Of a stretch of 64,000 nt of DNA, positions 41,533 to 54,668 are shown one piece after another. A program made the position numbers and the translations under genes. This DNA comes from Sodiomyces alkalinus F11 (lineage: Eukaryota > Ascomycota > Sordariomycetes > Glomerellales > Plectosphaerellaceae): NCBI RefSeq assembly GCF_003711515.1, contig NW_021167090.1:1135606-1199605 (forward strand), in the 5' to 3' direction. How positions within the stretch are numbered: position 1 is the stretch's first letter; each line of letters starts with the position of its first letter. Under the pieces are notes generated by a model that had not been told where the DNA came from, made no database searches, and saw nothing but the letters and a program-made list of their open reading frames with translations.

Positions 41533-44500
41533 TTAGGCCTGCCCGTCCAACATGTCGCAGGCCCGTTTGATAGCGGATGAGGTTTCCATAATCTGTGTGC
41601 TCACCGTTAGCAAAAAAGAAAAAAAAAGAAAAAAAAAGAAAGAAAAAGGATCCAGGAGCATCTCGCCCGGGACTTGGGCTGTGCTACTTACGTTGGCCGC
41701 ATCAAACAAGTTGAAGTGGTTGCTGTTCACTCTCAGGACGGAAATATTCCGTCCGAGCAGCCCTTCCCAGTCCTTCAAGGACTGTTCCCTTGATTCCGAA
41801 TCCGCGAGCCAGGGATATGGGACTCCGCAGAGCGCCTGAGTATCCATGGTCTGCTTGCACAGGATGGCAACGCAGGGGACGTCCTCAGTCTCCGGGCGCG
41901 GTTCATACTTCTCAAGGAACCGGGCGTGTCGTCTGAACTGCGCCTCGATGCAAGAACGAGCGTGATTTGCAGCCGCAGACTGGACCCGCCCTTGCCCCTG
42001 ATACGAACCACCGACGACATGGGAGATGACCTCGGCCGGAAGAGCTTGATGCCCGAGCGGGAAAGGCGAGTCTACCAGAATGATACCCGCTGCAGAATTC
42101 CCGCGTCTTCTCAGCTGCCTGGAAACCTCAAAGGCGACGACTCCGCCGAACGACCAGCCTTGACAAAACCGAAGCAGGTCAGCATAAGAAAACCCCGGAA
42201 GACCCGGAAGCGTCACACTTTCGACTTACCGCAAAGAATGACTTCTCGGGCACTGGCGAGACCAGCACGATCGATGTAGAGTGAAGCCAGATCCTCCAAG
42301 CTCTGGACTTTAGGGTTCGTTGCATCAAGATCGAGACTGAAGATGCCATTGACTGACCGTTCCAGGTTATCGATTCGGGAGTACATCGTGGTCAAGCCGC
42401 TCCCGTCGTGGAACATGTACAAAGGCGACCTGGCATCCCCATGCGTACCCTTCTGCAGTTCGTGCGGGAATGTTGGTGGAATCAGCCGCTGAAGGATCGA
42501 GTCGTCTCTCTGGGCGAGATTGTCGTCATCATCCTCCCCGACTATAGTGACGACGCCTCCCTGTTGCTTTGACTTTTTGGCGTTGCTGGAAGGTGCGACT
42601 TTAGCAATACAGAGACTCTCGATATTGCTAATAGTCAAGTCGGATGTGCTGAGAGAAAGCGACTCGAGGTCCAAACCGAAATGATGCCGGAGCTCGTGGA
42701 TCAACTCGATGGTCAGCAGGGAATCGACTCCCAGAGAAGCAAGACTTGCGTCTCTGTCGTTGTCCGTAATGGGTCGGCCACAGAGGTCGGCGAAAACGCC
42801 CTTGATCTTGGAAGAAACGTCAAGACCTACGCCATCCACGGGCTCAGTTTCGACGGGTGTTCCGGGACAGCTTTCGGGTGAGAAGGCGGGAGTGGTCCTC
42901 GTAGTCAGGCCCGGTCCTTCCGAGTCGGAAGAGGCATTGTGAATGTCTTGGCCGGTGCCTCGGGCCAGGAACTGGACGAGGTCTTCCACCGTCTCGCACA
43001 TGTCGAGCTCATTCTCCGGGACGGTCAGGTTGGGGAACCGAGAGGTGATGGTGTGCTTGAGTTCAATGAACAGAAGACTGTCGACACCAAGCGCTGCCAG
43101 TGTGGTGCTGGGGGCGAGATCGCCCGAGATGCCACAGATTGCCTGCAGCATTTCGTGGACCGCCTCGGAGACGTGAGTAACTGCGGGTCGAACTGCCTTC
43201 TTGGGCGCTGGCGAGAATTCGGACTGCCTTCGACTCGGGGTCTCCACCGTCACCACTGGCTTCATGTTCGCCTTCACTGCCTGACCGCCGCCGCCGGCTG
43301 CCCGAGACAAGACCATCTTGAAAGAGTTGAGGCGGACCTTCTTGAATCGCATGCCTTCGGCAAAGGCAATGACACGATTCGTATTATCGAGGACGAAAGC
43401 ATCCGCCAGTACGCTGTCTTCGAGTTCCAGAAGACTGCAGTAAATTCCCATGTCGCCGCTCAGGGAAGCCGCAGACGCATCGGGCAGCAAGATGCGGTCC
43501 AGGCCGACGCAAATGCAGGCAGTGTCCAGGTCGGCGTTTGCGTTGGCGATGAAGCCTGCCGCATGGAGCATCGTATCAACGAACGTCGGGGGGCATGCGA
43601 ACCGTCCGGGATGAGCCTGAGAGAGCTGGAAGACTCCGTGGCCTTCAAGACCCAGAGAGCTGACCGTCAAAAACTTCAGCGTCCGGAAAGGTGCCGAATA
43701 GGTAACCACGCGAGGGAAGATGACGTCGTAGACGGTCCTGGACGTGAAGGTCTCGTGGGTCCCGTAAGCCGCCGGGTGGAAAGCGGTCGATTTCTGCCTC
43801 TTCACAAATGCCGTCTTAAGGGTAAGAAGGTCAGCTACCGACTCGAGGGTAGGGTTGGAGACCGATCCCGAGCAATTCATGCGACCGTTTTCTGCCGTAA
43901 GAACGGAGAACTTGGACAGCGGCCCCGAGTCGGTTCCATGTTGGATCTTCACCTGCACACGTCCGGGGTTCCCTTCGCTGTAAACCAGTGGATGTTCGAA
44001 GGCCATGCTTTCCATGAGATACCAGTTGTCTTGCGACGCAGCGGCTGGCTTCTGCACGGAGAGTCCCTCGAGAGCCAGCTCGATGTACACCGATGCTGGG
44101 CAAAGGGGGACGCCCCCGACTGCGTGTGCCTTGATGAGTCCGGAGAATTTCTCGACCTCGACTTCGAACGACCTTGAGCCGTCGTCCGAAATAGACATCT
44201 TGGAAGAAGCCAAGAAGTCGAATGCGGTCTGACACTGGTCTGCTTTCTGGTTGTCGATGTCTTGATGCTTCGACTCGGGCTCTCGGTAGGGAACGACGTA
44301 GTCATTGCCGGCCAGGGGATAGCTGGGGAAGCCCTTGAGGAACTTGGGTGCCTCTCCCTTGTACAGCTCATTCCACTTGAGGTCAAGACCACCGGTGTAG
44401 AGATTCTGGAGCGCAGCTGTCATGGTCATCCAAGCAGCTTCCGTCGTCCGAAGGGATGCCGAAAATGTGTAGTCGATGTCCTTAAAGGCAGACTTCAACA

Positions 44501-47170
44501 TCGGGGCGGCTACATAGACAATGGAGGGTCAGCCAACCAAAACTTATTTCATCCACGTGAAAACACGGCACCAGCACGGGATTGTCAGTTCCGGCACTTA
44601 CTGGACGGAGACGGCCCGAGTTCGAGGACCTGCAAAGTCGTCTCAGAATTGGCGGACCTGATTGCGGCAAGGAGATCCACGAATTGGACTGGCTGTCGAG
44701 TTTGTTTGACGAAGTAGTCTTGAGCAAGCAGCGTGCCTTTGTTTAGAACCTTCCCAAACACGCTTGAACCGAGTTGAGCTGTCAGGGGGTGAATCGTCAT
44801 TTTCGAGCTGACTTCTTCAAGTCCGGGCAAAATGGGGTCCATTGCCGATGAGTGGAATCCATATGTGACATCCAGGAGCTTGCACTTGACGTTCTTTGCC
44901 TTGCATTCGGCAGCAACCTCTTGGAGTCGCGAAACTGGGCCGGCAAGAACGCAGTCTTCGGGGCTGTTGTGGCACGCAAGGCTCAACTCTTTCTCCTGCT
45001 CTAGGATCTTCGATGCGTCAGTCACCGACATACGGCATGCCAGCATGCCAGAGGCCTTTGCTTCGCAATGAGTGCGCATCAGCTGTGCCCTCTTCGCGAC
45101 AAAGAGGAGTGCGTCCTCAAGGCTCAGCGCATTCGCTGTCACGAGAGCTGCGTATTCGCCAATGCTAAAAGAAGAGAAGAGACACCAAATGTTAGCTACT
45201 GCAACGTAAAAGTGGCTCGTCAACAAAAAAAAAGGGGGGGGGGGCCTACCTGTGGCCAAGCACGAGGTCAGGGGTTGCTCCCAAGCTTGCCCAAAGTCGA
45301 GACAGGGAATACTCAAGGACAAAGACTGCACACTGTGTGACGATGTCAATATCCTTGTCCAACTCGGTTCCGGCATCACTTCCCGTGGAGGCCAAGAAGG
45401 TAGAGACAACAGGCAGCCCATGGCGGGCAAGGATCGCGTCGCAACTCTCGACCGCAGCTTGAAATACTGGAGAAGTGCGGAGGAGCTCAGCGCCCATGCC
45501 AGCATGTGCTGCTCCCTGGCCTGAGAAGATCATAACGGTCTTGCTAGGCTTCGTCTTAGATCGACTCGTGCCCGTGAAGTCCACTCCGTGCAGCTGCTTC
45601 AGCAAGTCCTCGGTGCTGGCACCACGGGCTGTCCACCGGAACTCCTTGTAGTGTCTCCTCCTTGCGCATGCAGTGTAGCAGAGGTCCTCCATCTTCACGT
45701 CGGGATTTTCACGGATGAAAGAAGCGTAGTTTGACTTGAGACGCTCCAGTGCTGCTGCGCTTTTCGCCGAAATGGTAAGCAGATGCTGACTGCGTGGGTG
45801 CGATGATGTTGCGGCGTCCGACTGTCGTCGGACAGGGGGTTCCTCCAGAATCAAGGCGGCGTTCGAGCCGGCGGCGCCAAAGTTGTTCAACAGAGCACGC
45901 CGAGGACGGATGCTGGAGCCTCCCCACTTCTGCGCACGATCGGAGACGACCATGTTATACTCATTCATCACGGAAGAAAGCCTTGGATTGAGGCTTTTGA
46001 AGGATCCCATCGGAGGGATAGTCCCGTGCTCCATCATGAGAAGGAGCTTGGACAGACCCGCGACACCCGACGCTGCCTCAGCGTGTCCGATATTCCCCTT
46101 GACTGAGCAGAGGTGAAGTGGCGTGCTCTCGGGCCGACCCTTGAAAACGGACGAAAGACTGGACACTTCGGCAAAGTCGCCTGCCTGCGTTCCAGTGCCG
46201 TGGGCTTCGACGACATCGATGCTGTGAGGACTAAGTCCGCTGTTATTGAGCACTTTGGTGAACAGCGAAGCTTGAGTTGTGTGGTCAGGGTGCGTGATAG
46301 ACTTGGCGTTGCCGCACTGGTTGACGCCGATGCCGCGGATGACGCCGTAGATGTGGTCCCCTTCCTTCCTTGCGTCGGAGAGCTTCTTCAGGACAACGAG
46401 GCCACAACCCTCCGCACGGCAGTATCCATCCGCAGACTTGTCGAAAGGTTTGCATTGCCCGGTTGGGCTGAGGAAATGGGCGCGGGAGAGCCCCAAGTAC
46501 ATCTAAGCATTGTGTTAGTAAACCCGTGACCCATCCTCTCGTTATTGAAGTAACCACTAAGACAACGTACATCAGGGCTTGAAATGACGTTCACGCCGCC
46601 GGCAAGAGCCGCCGTACAGTCTCCTGACTGGAGAGCGTTGCAGGCATGGTAAAGTGAGACCATAGAAGAGGAGCAAGCAGTATCGATGACCATGGAAGGT
46701 CCTTCGAATCCAAGTGCGTAGGAGATTCGACCGCTCAGGAATGCTCGGAGTGTGCCTGTATGGAGTAAGTATAAAGCGTCAGACTCTTTAGAAAGTTGAA
46801 TCAGTCAGAAGTTTCAACTCACCAGGGCTGTAGTATACGTCAATCTCATCTCTGAGGTTGTCAACGTAATCCCCCGTTGCAACACCGACGTAGACACCGA
46901 AGGTATCCCTGTTGAAAGTCGCCGTGGCACCTGGAGAATAACCAGCATCGTCCAGGGCTTCGACAGCTGCGTGCAAGAGCAGGCGCTGCTGGGGGTCCAT
47001 CGACTTGGCCTCGCGAGGAGAAATATTGAAGTACTCTGCATCGAATCGGAAAGGGTCATCGAGGAAGTTTCCGTGCTTCGAGCCCATCTTCCTTGGCTTT
47101 GGAGAACGTCCGGCCCCAGTGTCATAGTAGGTTGAGAGGTTGAAACGAGAGTCCGGAATCTGGGGGGGCA

Positions 47171-47229
<59 letters not shown>

Positions 47230-48625
47230 AGGGACAGAGGATGTCAGAACAGGTTTCCTTTTGTTGATCTCTTTTCGACGAATTCGAAAACTCACCTCTG
47301 TTACGGTTGTCCGGCCCTCTCGGATCGTTTCCCAGAACTGGTCGACCCCCTTTCCAGCGGGAAAGTTCACGGATAACCCCACAATGGCAATTGCATCGTC
47401 GTCAGCGTCTTTGGAGATGTCGGCAAGTTGTCTGAAGACCCTGAGCCCAGGATGACCGGCGTTCATCTTTGACACCTGCATAAGCGACCTTGAAGAAGGC
47501 CCTAGTCCAATGAGCCGCATATCCGCCTCCGGATCGTTGGTGAGTTTCTCGGAGCATGACTCAATGATGCCATTCAGCGTCTGCTTCCAGTCGACTGAAT
47601 GGGTAAAGATCGTCTGACAGGCCAGCTCAAGGAGGGAGGAGTTGTCGTCAGTGGGCTCGAAATGACGGCTCGTGGCCACCGATCGCACGGGTGCATGGAG
47701 CGACGTCCAGTCAGGGAATTTGATGTCATGTCGCTGAACATCACTCAGTACTTCTTTGACAAGCACAGACATTGCGTCGCCGCCATGGTAAAATCCATGG
47801 ACATGTGCCCAGCGGCAAGTTGGTGCATCTGAGGACGCCTGGAGGACAGACTTGAAAGCAACCAGGCTCTCGCCAAGTCCAGTAATCGACAGAGTATCTT
47901 CGTCGAAAACGGCCGATACCCTTAGTTTGTCATCAGGCAGCTGAAATACGAATTATTAGCAAAGGGTATTTGGAGGAGAGAGATTGAAAGAAAGAGAATT
48001 TGCGTTGTGAACATACTTCTTGTGTCGACTTGTACGATGTTAACTGCTCGTCAACTTTGGCACGGGAGGTGTTGAAAACGCCCAGAACGCTGGATTGCTC
48101 TCTCCATTGTGAACCCAGAGCGGAAAGGCACCATAGAGAGTTGCGCAGGCCAATCCAAAAAGCAACCCGAAAGATTTCTACCGCAGTCTTGATGAATTCG
48201 GCCGACAAGTAAGAAGAGAAAGCCGAGGCCAAAATGGCGGGGAGCACACCGGTGCAAACGCCAGACGATTCCACGGTGATTCCAGTTCCGCCATGCTTAT
48301 GATAATATACCATAAGATCCAGCACCTGGCGGATAAAAAGTGTCGTAGTTTCAAAGACCGGATGTGACTGTAAGGATGGTGGCGGGAACAATATGGCTTT
48401 CGGCTCCGATAATTGGTCAAGGGTGTCTGCGTCGAAAACGAGCCGCTCCTCCGGACTAAGACTCCGAAATTCGTCTGCAAATGCATCCCGGCATTGGCTA
48501 AGAAACTGTTGAAATTTTGTTTGTGAAACACCGAGTTCCGTCAGAAGTTTCTCAACTCCCTCCCGGTCGGAGAAGTGACTGTCGGAACCTTGGCCGGCGA
48601 AAACGAGAACATCTCTAGAAATCAT
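41533..48625 (-). CDS. Non-reducing polyketide synthase, SAT-KS-AT-PT-ACP-ACP-TE
   Basis: Minus-strand exons are 48625..48017, 47940..47296, 47159..46823, 46755..46571, 46502..45250, 45164..44602, 44509..42230, 42158..41692 and 41592..41533. All eight introns keep phase and give 2,132 aa, a typical NR-PKS length. SAT (about 1-350) has G-V-C-T-G with C124. KS (about 390-810) has D-T-A-C-S-S-S (C558), E-A-H-G-T-G-T and G-N-I-G-H. The AT serine S1010 is in G-H-S-I-G-E, with the GHS split by an intron. The product-template domain has H1326 (K-A-H-A-V-G-G-V-P) and D1509 (F-V-D-T-M-L-H). Two carrier domains have L-G-V-D-S-L (S1675, S1794). The thioesterase has G-W-S-F-G-G (S1960) and a later S-N-H-F. 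No methyltransferase or reductive domain is present. It should make an unreduced, regiospecifically cyclised aromatic acid. Ring size cannot be read from sequence by eye. Every active site is intact. Confidence 0.95.
47171..47228. repeat. 58-bp poly-G tract in a PKS intron
   Basis: An unbroken run of 58 G on the plus strand, so 58 C on the PKS coding strand. It lies in the 136-bp second intron (47160-47295), a few bases ahead of its acceptor. The true length may differ because homopolymers are hard to assemble. Confidence 0.9.
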
Positions 48626-49378
48626 GATTTGGTACTAGTCTCAAAGAGGTAAAATGTTGAATTTGTGGCTTGTCCTCTAAATTGACTTGAGTTGAGTCTA
48701 ATGAGTCTAAGAACACATATGGATTGCAGTCGGGGAATATTGAATAATCGTGCGAGACTCGACGAGGTTATGTCCGAAAGCTTCACACCTCTGGACTCCA
48801 TATCAGCAGTCTAAATCCGATACAATGACATCCACTGATTGGAATGTTCAGCTTTGTTAGAACGGTTAGGCTACCCTGTAGGGCTGGGGTGTAGAGTACG
48901 CCTTGTTCGCGGCCTGCAGGTGCAGTGTCCACGGTTCTACTTGATACTCCGGTCCAGTGACCCTGCGTATCTGGCGACCCGTACAGAAATGTTACATAGT
49001 CTTTCCAACTTCCAAGTTTAAGCTTATCAAACGACTCCGGTCCTAGCGGCAATCATTCCTCGTAACAGGTTTGTGGGTGGAAAAGGGGGGGGAAAAAGCG
49101 CCGAGTTTCGAGGCCATGAGGCACTCTCCGTGTCCTGAGTCCTACCCCACGGACCTTACGTGCTGGGGACCAAAGCATTTCGGCAATTGATACTCTAAGC
49201 TGAAGTGACAGAATCACTCTGTCATTCTCCTTATCGTGGGAAAGGATATGGGAAGTTCACAAAGCATTCAACTTACGTTGCCAAGTTAAAACTCGCAAGT
49301 CGATGTCATGAGACAGGTCACGATATCAAATTGAGTCTCTCCAAGCTCGAGTACCCACACCGGAAATTGGACTTCAAC
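48626..49378. promoter_or_regulatory. Divergent promoter shared by the PKS and the A-T-R reductase
   Basis: About 750 bp between the start codons of two divergent genes of the same pathway, so probably a shared control region. It contains a run of G at about 49085-49091 and AT-rich patches near 48640-48760. I could not pick out a convincing binding-site palindrome for a pathway regulator. Confidence 0.55.
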
Positions 49379-52300
49379 ATGGGCGAACAAATTCTCGATC
49401 CCTTTGTGCGACCCGAGTTTGACCCTATTCCACCTTTGCAAGGAAGCCTGCGCCCATCAACCTCGATTCATGATCCCATCACGACCCTCCCTGACCTGAT
49501 ACGTTTCAACGCAAGACATAACAAGGATGGAATCTTTTGCAAGCAGGCAGAAATCAGCACCGGTTTGGGCGACCAAACAGAGCAAGCCGCTGGTCGCTTT
49601 GGGATCCGTCGCATCTCCTATTACGAACTCCATGCAGCCGTGAAAGCATGTGGGAATGGGATCTGTGAATCGCTTCAAATCCAACAACAAGCTACGGTAA
49701 ACGATAGGCCAGTGGCCTTGTATATGGAGAGCGATGTCGGTCTCTTCATCCATTTGGCCGCTCTGCTTGACTTGAAGATTCCTGTAAGTTTACTTGCGTA
49801 GTTGCCTTTACCTTCAAGCTCACCCTTCCAAGTTCCGACCATGTCTTACAATCTCTGATCCCGAGAATCAACCCAGGTTCTCCTGATATCGGCTCGACTT
49901 AGTCCTCCCAGTGTTCGCCATCTCCTGGAGAAAACCAATGCGTCCGCCGTCCTAGTTTCGAAGCGAACAAAGCCGATGTTGGGAGGTGCTGCTGACGATA
50001 TCGCCGCCGTCATTGAGTCGCGTCGTTGGAATAGCCTCCTGGATGACGCAGCCCGGAAAGACATTCAAAGCGATATTCCCGAACACCCATTGTCAGAGGA
50101 TGAATCAAGCAGGATCGGCGCACTCATCCTCCATTCATCTGGCACGACCGGAATGCCGAAGCCCATCCACCTCACACAGCGATATGTCCTTGGTTATGCC
50201 GCCTGTCACGAGCTGACTCCCCAAGAAACGGGCTGGACCAACCTCTCCACGCTTCCGTTATACCACGGCTTTGGTTTGTTGGCCCCATGCCTGAGCCTGT
50301 CGGTCGGCATGACCTGCTGCTTCCCCCCGGCGTCCATTATTCCCGCGGGGCGCTCGACTGTTGAACTCCTCCGTGCTTTCGGTGCCGAGACTCTGATGTC
50401 TGTGCCCAGCATTATCGACGACATACTTTCTCTGGAAGAGTCCGAGAAGAACGATGCCCTAGAAATATTGAAAACGCTCAAGTTGATTGCCATCGGCGGA
50501 GGCGCACTAAGAACTGATGCCGGTGAATATCTTGCAGAGAAGAAAGTGAACCTGGTCAACCATTACGGCGTGACGGAGATAGGAGCCATCGCACCCATCT
50601 TTCGTCCGGGGCCTGATTACGACTGGCACTACCTTCGTCTGCGCAAAGATCTCAACCTTCATCTGGAACCCATCCCCGACTCGACCGACAGATTCAAACT
50701 CGTCGGACACCCCATTGGTTGGAAGGAGCATTTCGAAATCCAGGACGAGATGGAACGCAGACCTGGCGCCAGTCGTGACGAAGTTCGAATCATTGGCCGG
50801 ACAGACGACGTGATCGTTCTAAAGTCCGGCGAGAAAGTCATGCCGCGACTCCTCGAATCGGCTCTCATGACAGACCCAGCCATAAAGACTGCTGTATGCA
50901 TTGGGAGCGGTTTCTTTGAACTCCTGGTGCTTGTGGAACCATCTTCCCAGGCATCGGAGACAACCATTGAGAAATTCAGGGAGCATGCCTGGGATCTGAT
51001 CAAAGCCATCAATCCATCTCTTGACCAACATGGACGCATTTCCTCGATCGAAGCAATCATTGTCAGACCGCCTGGAAAGGATATTCCGAGATCTGACAAG
51101 GGATCTGTCATGAGGAGGGAAGTGATGGAACGATTCAAGCAGGAAATTGAGGCAGCCTACTCCGAGCTGGAGGGCGGCATGGATGAGAATGGCGCCACTA
51201 TCGACACCTCCAACTTAACAGCTAGCGTCCAAAGAATGGTAGAAGAGGTCGCGGGTGGCCTCTTCTCCGAGGTTGTCCATTCTCTTTTACCCGAAGACGA
51301 CTTCTTTGAGCGAGGAATGGACTCGCTACAATCTGTTCGTCTCGCCAGGGCGATCAACAACGCCCTGAAAAAGGCGATTCCGAACTCGACAACACGCAGG
51401 AGTCTTACAGCAGAGTTCGTATACGCGAATCCTTCGATCCAGAGTCTCGCCGCGGCACTCGACCGGTTGTTGAAGCAAGGCGGAGTGGACACAGATAATG
51501 GAGAATCCCAGACCAGAGCGGCGAATATGCAACGATTCCTTGTCGACTGTATCGACGAACTTCGAAAGCCAACCCAGACGAAGCGAGAGGGAAGCGACGT
51601 GGTGCTTGTGACGGGTGCAACTGGAAATTTGGGTGCGCATGTTGTTGGGCAGCTTGTGCGTGATCCTCGAATCAAGAAGGTCATTTGTTTGTTGCGTGAG
51701 AGCAAAGGAAAAGAGCCAAAGGATGCTCGACTCTCGAAAACGCTTGCATCTGCTGGTGTGACCGTTAGTTCGACAGATTTCTCGAGGATCCAAGTCGAGG
51801 AGTGCGACCCGGGTCAGTGGTTCCGTTCTGATCCCGAAGGCGACGAGTGCTTCAACAATATCGCCGACGAGATTACTCATATCCTGCACCTTGCCTGGCC
51901 CATGGACTTCCATCGGACTCTGAAAAGCTTTCGGCCTCAGTTGCATGCAGTACAGGGTCTAGTTCGCATCGCCCGCGCTGCGCATCACGCCAGGCCGGGA
52001 ACCAGGGTGAGGTTGTTTTTCGCGTCGTCAATCGCAGTGGTCCGACATTTTTCAGACGTGGGTGGCCTAGCAAGCCGCGGTGCTAAGGTTCCCGAGGTGG
52101 GGATGGACGATCCCGACGTAACGACTCCTATGGGCTACGCCGAGGCGAAGTGGGTATGCGAGCACATGCTAGTGCAAGTCGGCCGGGACTTCGGCGCCGA
52201 AGTGGAGCCCGTCATTGTCCGAATTGGGCAATTGAGCGGGCCCGAGTGGGTCAACGGCGTGTGGAAGACCCAGGAGCATCTTCCGGCTCTTGTCCGGGCG

Positions 52301-52844
52301 AGTCAGTTGGTCGGTGCGCTGCCTGCGCTTCAAGGGGTGCGTTTCCCACAATTCTCGCTATTTCTACATTCATACCTGTCGTTTCTTATTCCCACTCGAA
52401 AAAAAGAAGAAGAACAATAAGAAGAAGTCGCTAACTAGAATGTATCGCGCCCAGTCAATATCATGGCTGCCCGTTGACCGTGCAGCCAAGTCGGTCGGGG
52501 AGATGCTTCTCCATTCCGGTACCGTGGAACGGTTTTTGCATCTTGAGAATCCCGTTCGACAACCAATGGCAGACGTCTGTACCATTATGGCAAATGAACT
52601 TGGTCTCGCTGCACAGCACATGCCCTTTGATGAATGGTTACAGCGGGCGGACGAGGTTGGCGCTACTCGCTCGCTTGAGAGCTTCTTTAAAAACCATTTT
52701 AGAACACTGGCGAGCGGCGCTGTGGTTCTAGACACATCGAAGGCTCGCACTATATCTGCCACTTTGCGCGGGAGCGGCGGCCTGCCGAGGGATTTGGTTG
52801 TGGAGTATATCAAGAGATGGCGACAGCAGGGCTTCCTCCAGTGA
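49379..52844 (+). CDS. NRPS-like carboxylic acid reductase (A-T-R)
   Basis: Exons are 49379..49783, 49877..52336 and 52455..52844, all phase-0 joins, giving 1,084 aa. The adenylation domain (about 20-570) has L-H-S-S-G-T-T-G-M-P-K and I-G-R-T-D-D-V-I-V-L-K-S-G-E. The carrier domain has E-R-G-M-D-S-L with S618 for phosphopantetheine. The reductase domain starts with V-L-V-T-G-A-T-G-N-L-G (about 711-721) and keeps the Y889-x-x-x-K893 pair in M-G-Y-A-E-A-K. There is no condensation domain. Such enzymes activate an aryl or other acid with ATP and reduce the thioester with NAD(P)H to an aldehyde or alcohol. Divergent from the NR-PKS, it is expected to reduce the PKS product. StbA/StbB of the LL-Z1272-beta pathway is a known NR-PKS and A-T-R pair. 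Confidence 0.93.
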
Positions 52845-53084
52845 AAGCCAAGAGAGTTTAGGGAACTGAATAGACTCATTTTTCCTCTTTTCAAGTTTCT
52901 TTCCTTGTTTCGTTTCCCACCTTATCTCCCCCACTTTCGATGTGCCCTTGCGTGTAATTGATTGGAATTGAGACATGACACGACATTCAGCTGACGACAT
53001 TTGCACATCCCTGGGCAACACAAGCACGGTACAAGAAAGTCTTGGAGTATGATCAATTTCCTTTGTTTTCGACTCCCTATCTAA

Positions 53085-53963
53085 CTAAGATTGGACATCG
53101 TCATGATCGGTAGTCGTGGTCAGATCCTTCCAGGCCTCCAGATGCTTGGTGTTGTTTTCAATGTGCCCCTTGACAATCCTGTACGCGTCATTTCCGAGCA
53201 CAAATCTCGGCGGAAGCTCCCGACCCTCCACCCGTCCAGTACCGGTGAGTGCCTCGACGATCAGCTTGGCACCCTTGGCTGGATCTCCCGGTTGGTTATG
53301 GTTCACGGCCTGGAAAGCTCCCAGAGTCGGGTTCACACCGTCGCTAAGCTCCTCGATGGTGTTGGCAGCATGGACCTTATGACCCTGGTCCAGGAAATTG
53401 GTGCGGAAGTAGCCAGGTTCAATGCAAGTGACCTGGATACCCAGGTGTGCGACTTCGGCCCGAAGGGACTCAGAGAGCATCGAAGCGCAGGCCTTAGTGG
53501 CGCAGTAGAGACCTGCAGCGGCACTGCCGTACCAGCCTCCAATGCTACCAAGATTGGCCACAACACCGCTCCTCTGCTTACGCAGCACAGGAAGCACGGC
53601 GCGAATAACGTTCAGCTGGCCGAAGACGTTCGTGCTGAAAACCGATTGGACCTCGTCCCGGCCGCATTCCTCAACGCCTCCAGCCAAGATGTACCCCGCG
53701 TTGTTGACTAGGATGTCGATGCGTTCCGTTCTCTGGAGGATTCTCGCCACAATATGGGCAAGGTTTTCGTCGCTGTCGGTGACATCGAGTTGCTCAGTTA
53801 TAGCCCCTTTAGCAGCGAGATCAGCCAGTTTGGAGGGATTCCTGGCGGTTGCGACGACTACATCCCCACGGGCTAAGGCTGCGAGGGCAATTTCCTGACC
53901 GAAGCCCGACGAACAGCCTGTAATAAGCCAGACCTTTTGGCCAGCGGCAGAGACAGAACCCAT
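53085..53963 (-). CDS. Short-chain dehydrogenase/reductase
   Basis: Single exon, 292 aa, a normal classical-SDR size. The dinucleotide-binding motif is T-G-C-S-S-G-F-G (about 15-22), with N-N-A-G at 87-90. The catalytic residues are S140, Y153 and K157 (L-Y-C-A-T-K). It lies tail to tail with the A-T-R gene, with 240 bp between stops. Its role in the pathway would be reduction or oxidation of a carbonyl/alcohol on the aromatic product or a side chain, but the substrate cannot be read from the sequence. The family also has non-pathway members, so cluster membership is inferred from position. Confidence 0.9.
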   Translation of the reverse strand: MGSVSAAGQKVWLITGCSSGFGQEIALAALARGDVVVATARNPSKLADLAAKGAITEQLDVTDSDENLAHIVARILQRTERIDILVNNAGYILAGGVEECGRDEVQSVFSTNVFGQLNVIRAVLPVLRKQRSGVVANLGSIGGWYGSAAAGLYCATKACASMLSESLRAEVAHLGIQVTCIEPGYFRTNFLDQGHKVHAANTIEELSDGVNPTLGAFQAVNHNQPGDPAKGAKLIVEALTGTGRVEGRELPPRFVLGNDAYRIVKGHIENNTKHLEAWKDLTTTTDHDDVQS

Positions 53964-54668
53964 TATTGGTGATTGGGTTTGAGCTTTGGGTAATATTCGA
54001 GGATATTCGAGGAAAGGGGTTGACTGTTGGATATGCAGGGATGCTGAGCTTAACTAATGTTACACCCTGGAAGAATAAAACCGGACACAACTGTTGTCGA
54101 GCAGGACTAGATGTTTATATAGACAAACGTTTCTTCTGATTTTTATTCCCGCTACGCATGATCAGAGGACGGCCTGTGGTACTTACCACCGACGAAGAAC
54201 ACCCGAAGATCTGAGACGATAATAAAGCATCTCCATTTCACTCTTGGGGGTAGGTTGAGTTCATTGATCTCCCAGCCGCTGGTACTTGTGTCTGTTGTGC
54301 CTCCTGCCCAGACTGGTCAAAGTCGGCGCTGAGGATGCATGCAGAGTGCGGGGTCGTTGAGGTGTTCAGAGGACCGGAGTAGCGCTGCGGGCGTCCGGGA
54401 AGCAACCCCACCCCCGTTTTCGACCCCTGTTTTCAACCCCCCTTTTTACTGCCAAAGTAGTAGTCGCCTAACGCCGAACGCCGAGAGCCACAGCCTATAA
54501 CATATCCCCTGGCAATATCCCCGAAGGCGAAAACAAAGGCCGATATGCTTTGTAATTAATTATTTTTCTAAAAGTTCTATGTAGGCCAACGTTGTTGTAG
54601 ATATTCTGTCAGCTGTGCCGAGTTACCAAGGGAATCCTTATAGAAGTTCGTTTAATATGCGAATCATA
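53964..54668. other. Spacer between the SDR and the broken oxidase
   Basis: About 700 bp with C/T-rich strings at 54405-54445 and an AT-rich part after 54540. No gene is supported. Confidence 0.5.

Noticed and set aside
42939..44177. Plus-strand open frame of 412 codons
   Set aside because: It lies opposite the PT-ACP part of the PKS, has no domain, and is explained by codon bias of the real gene on the other strand.
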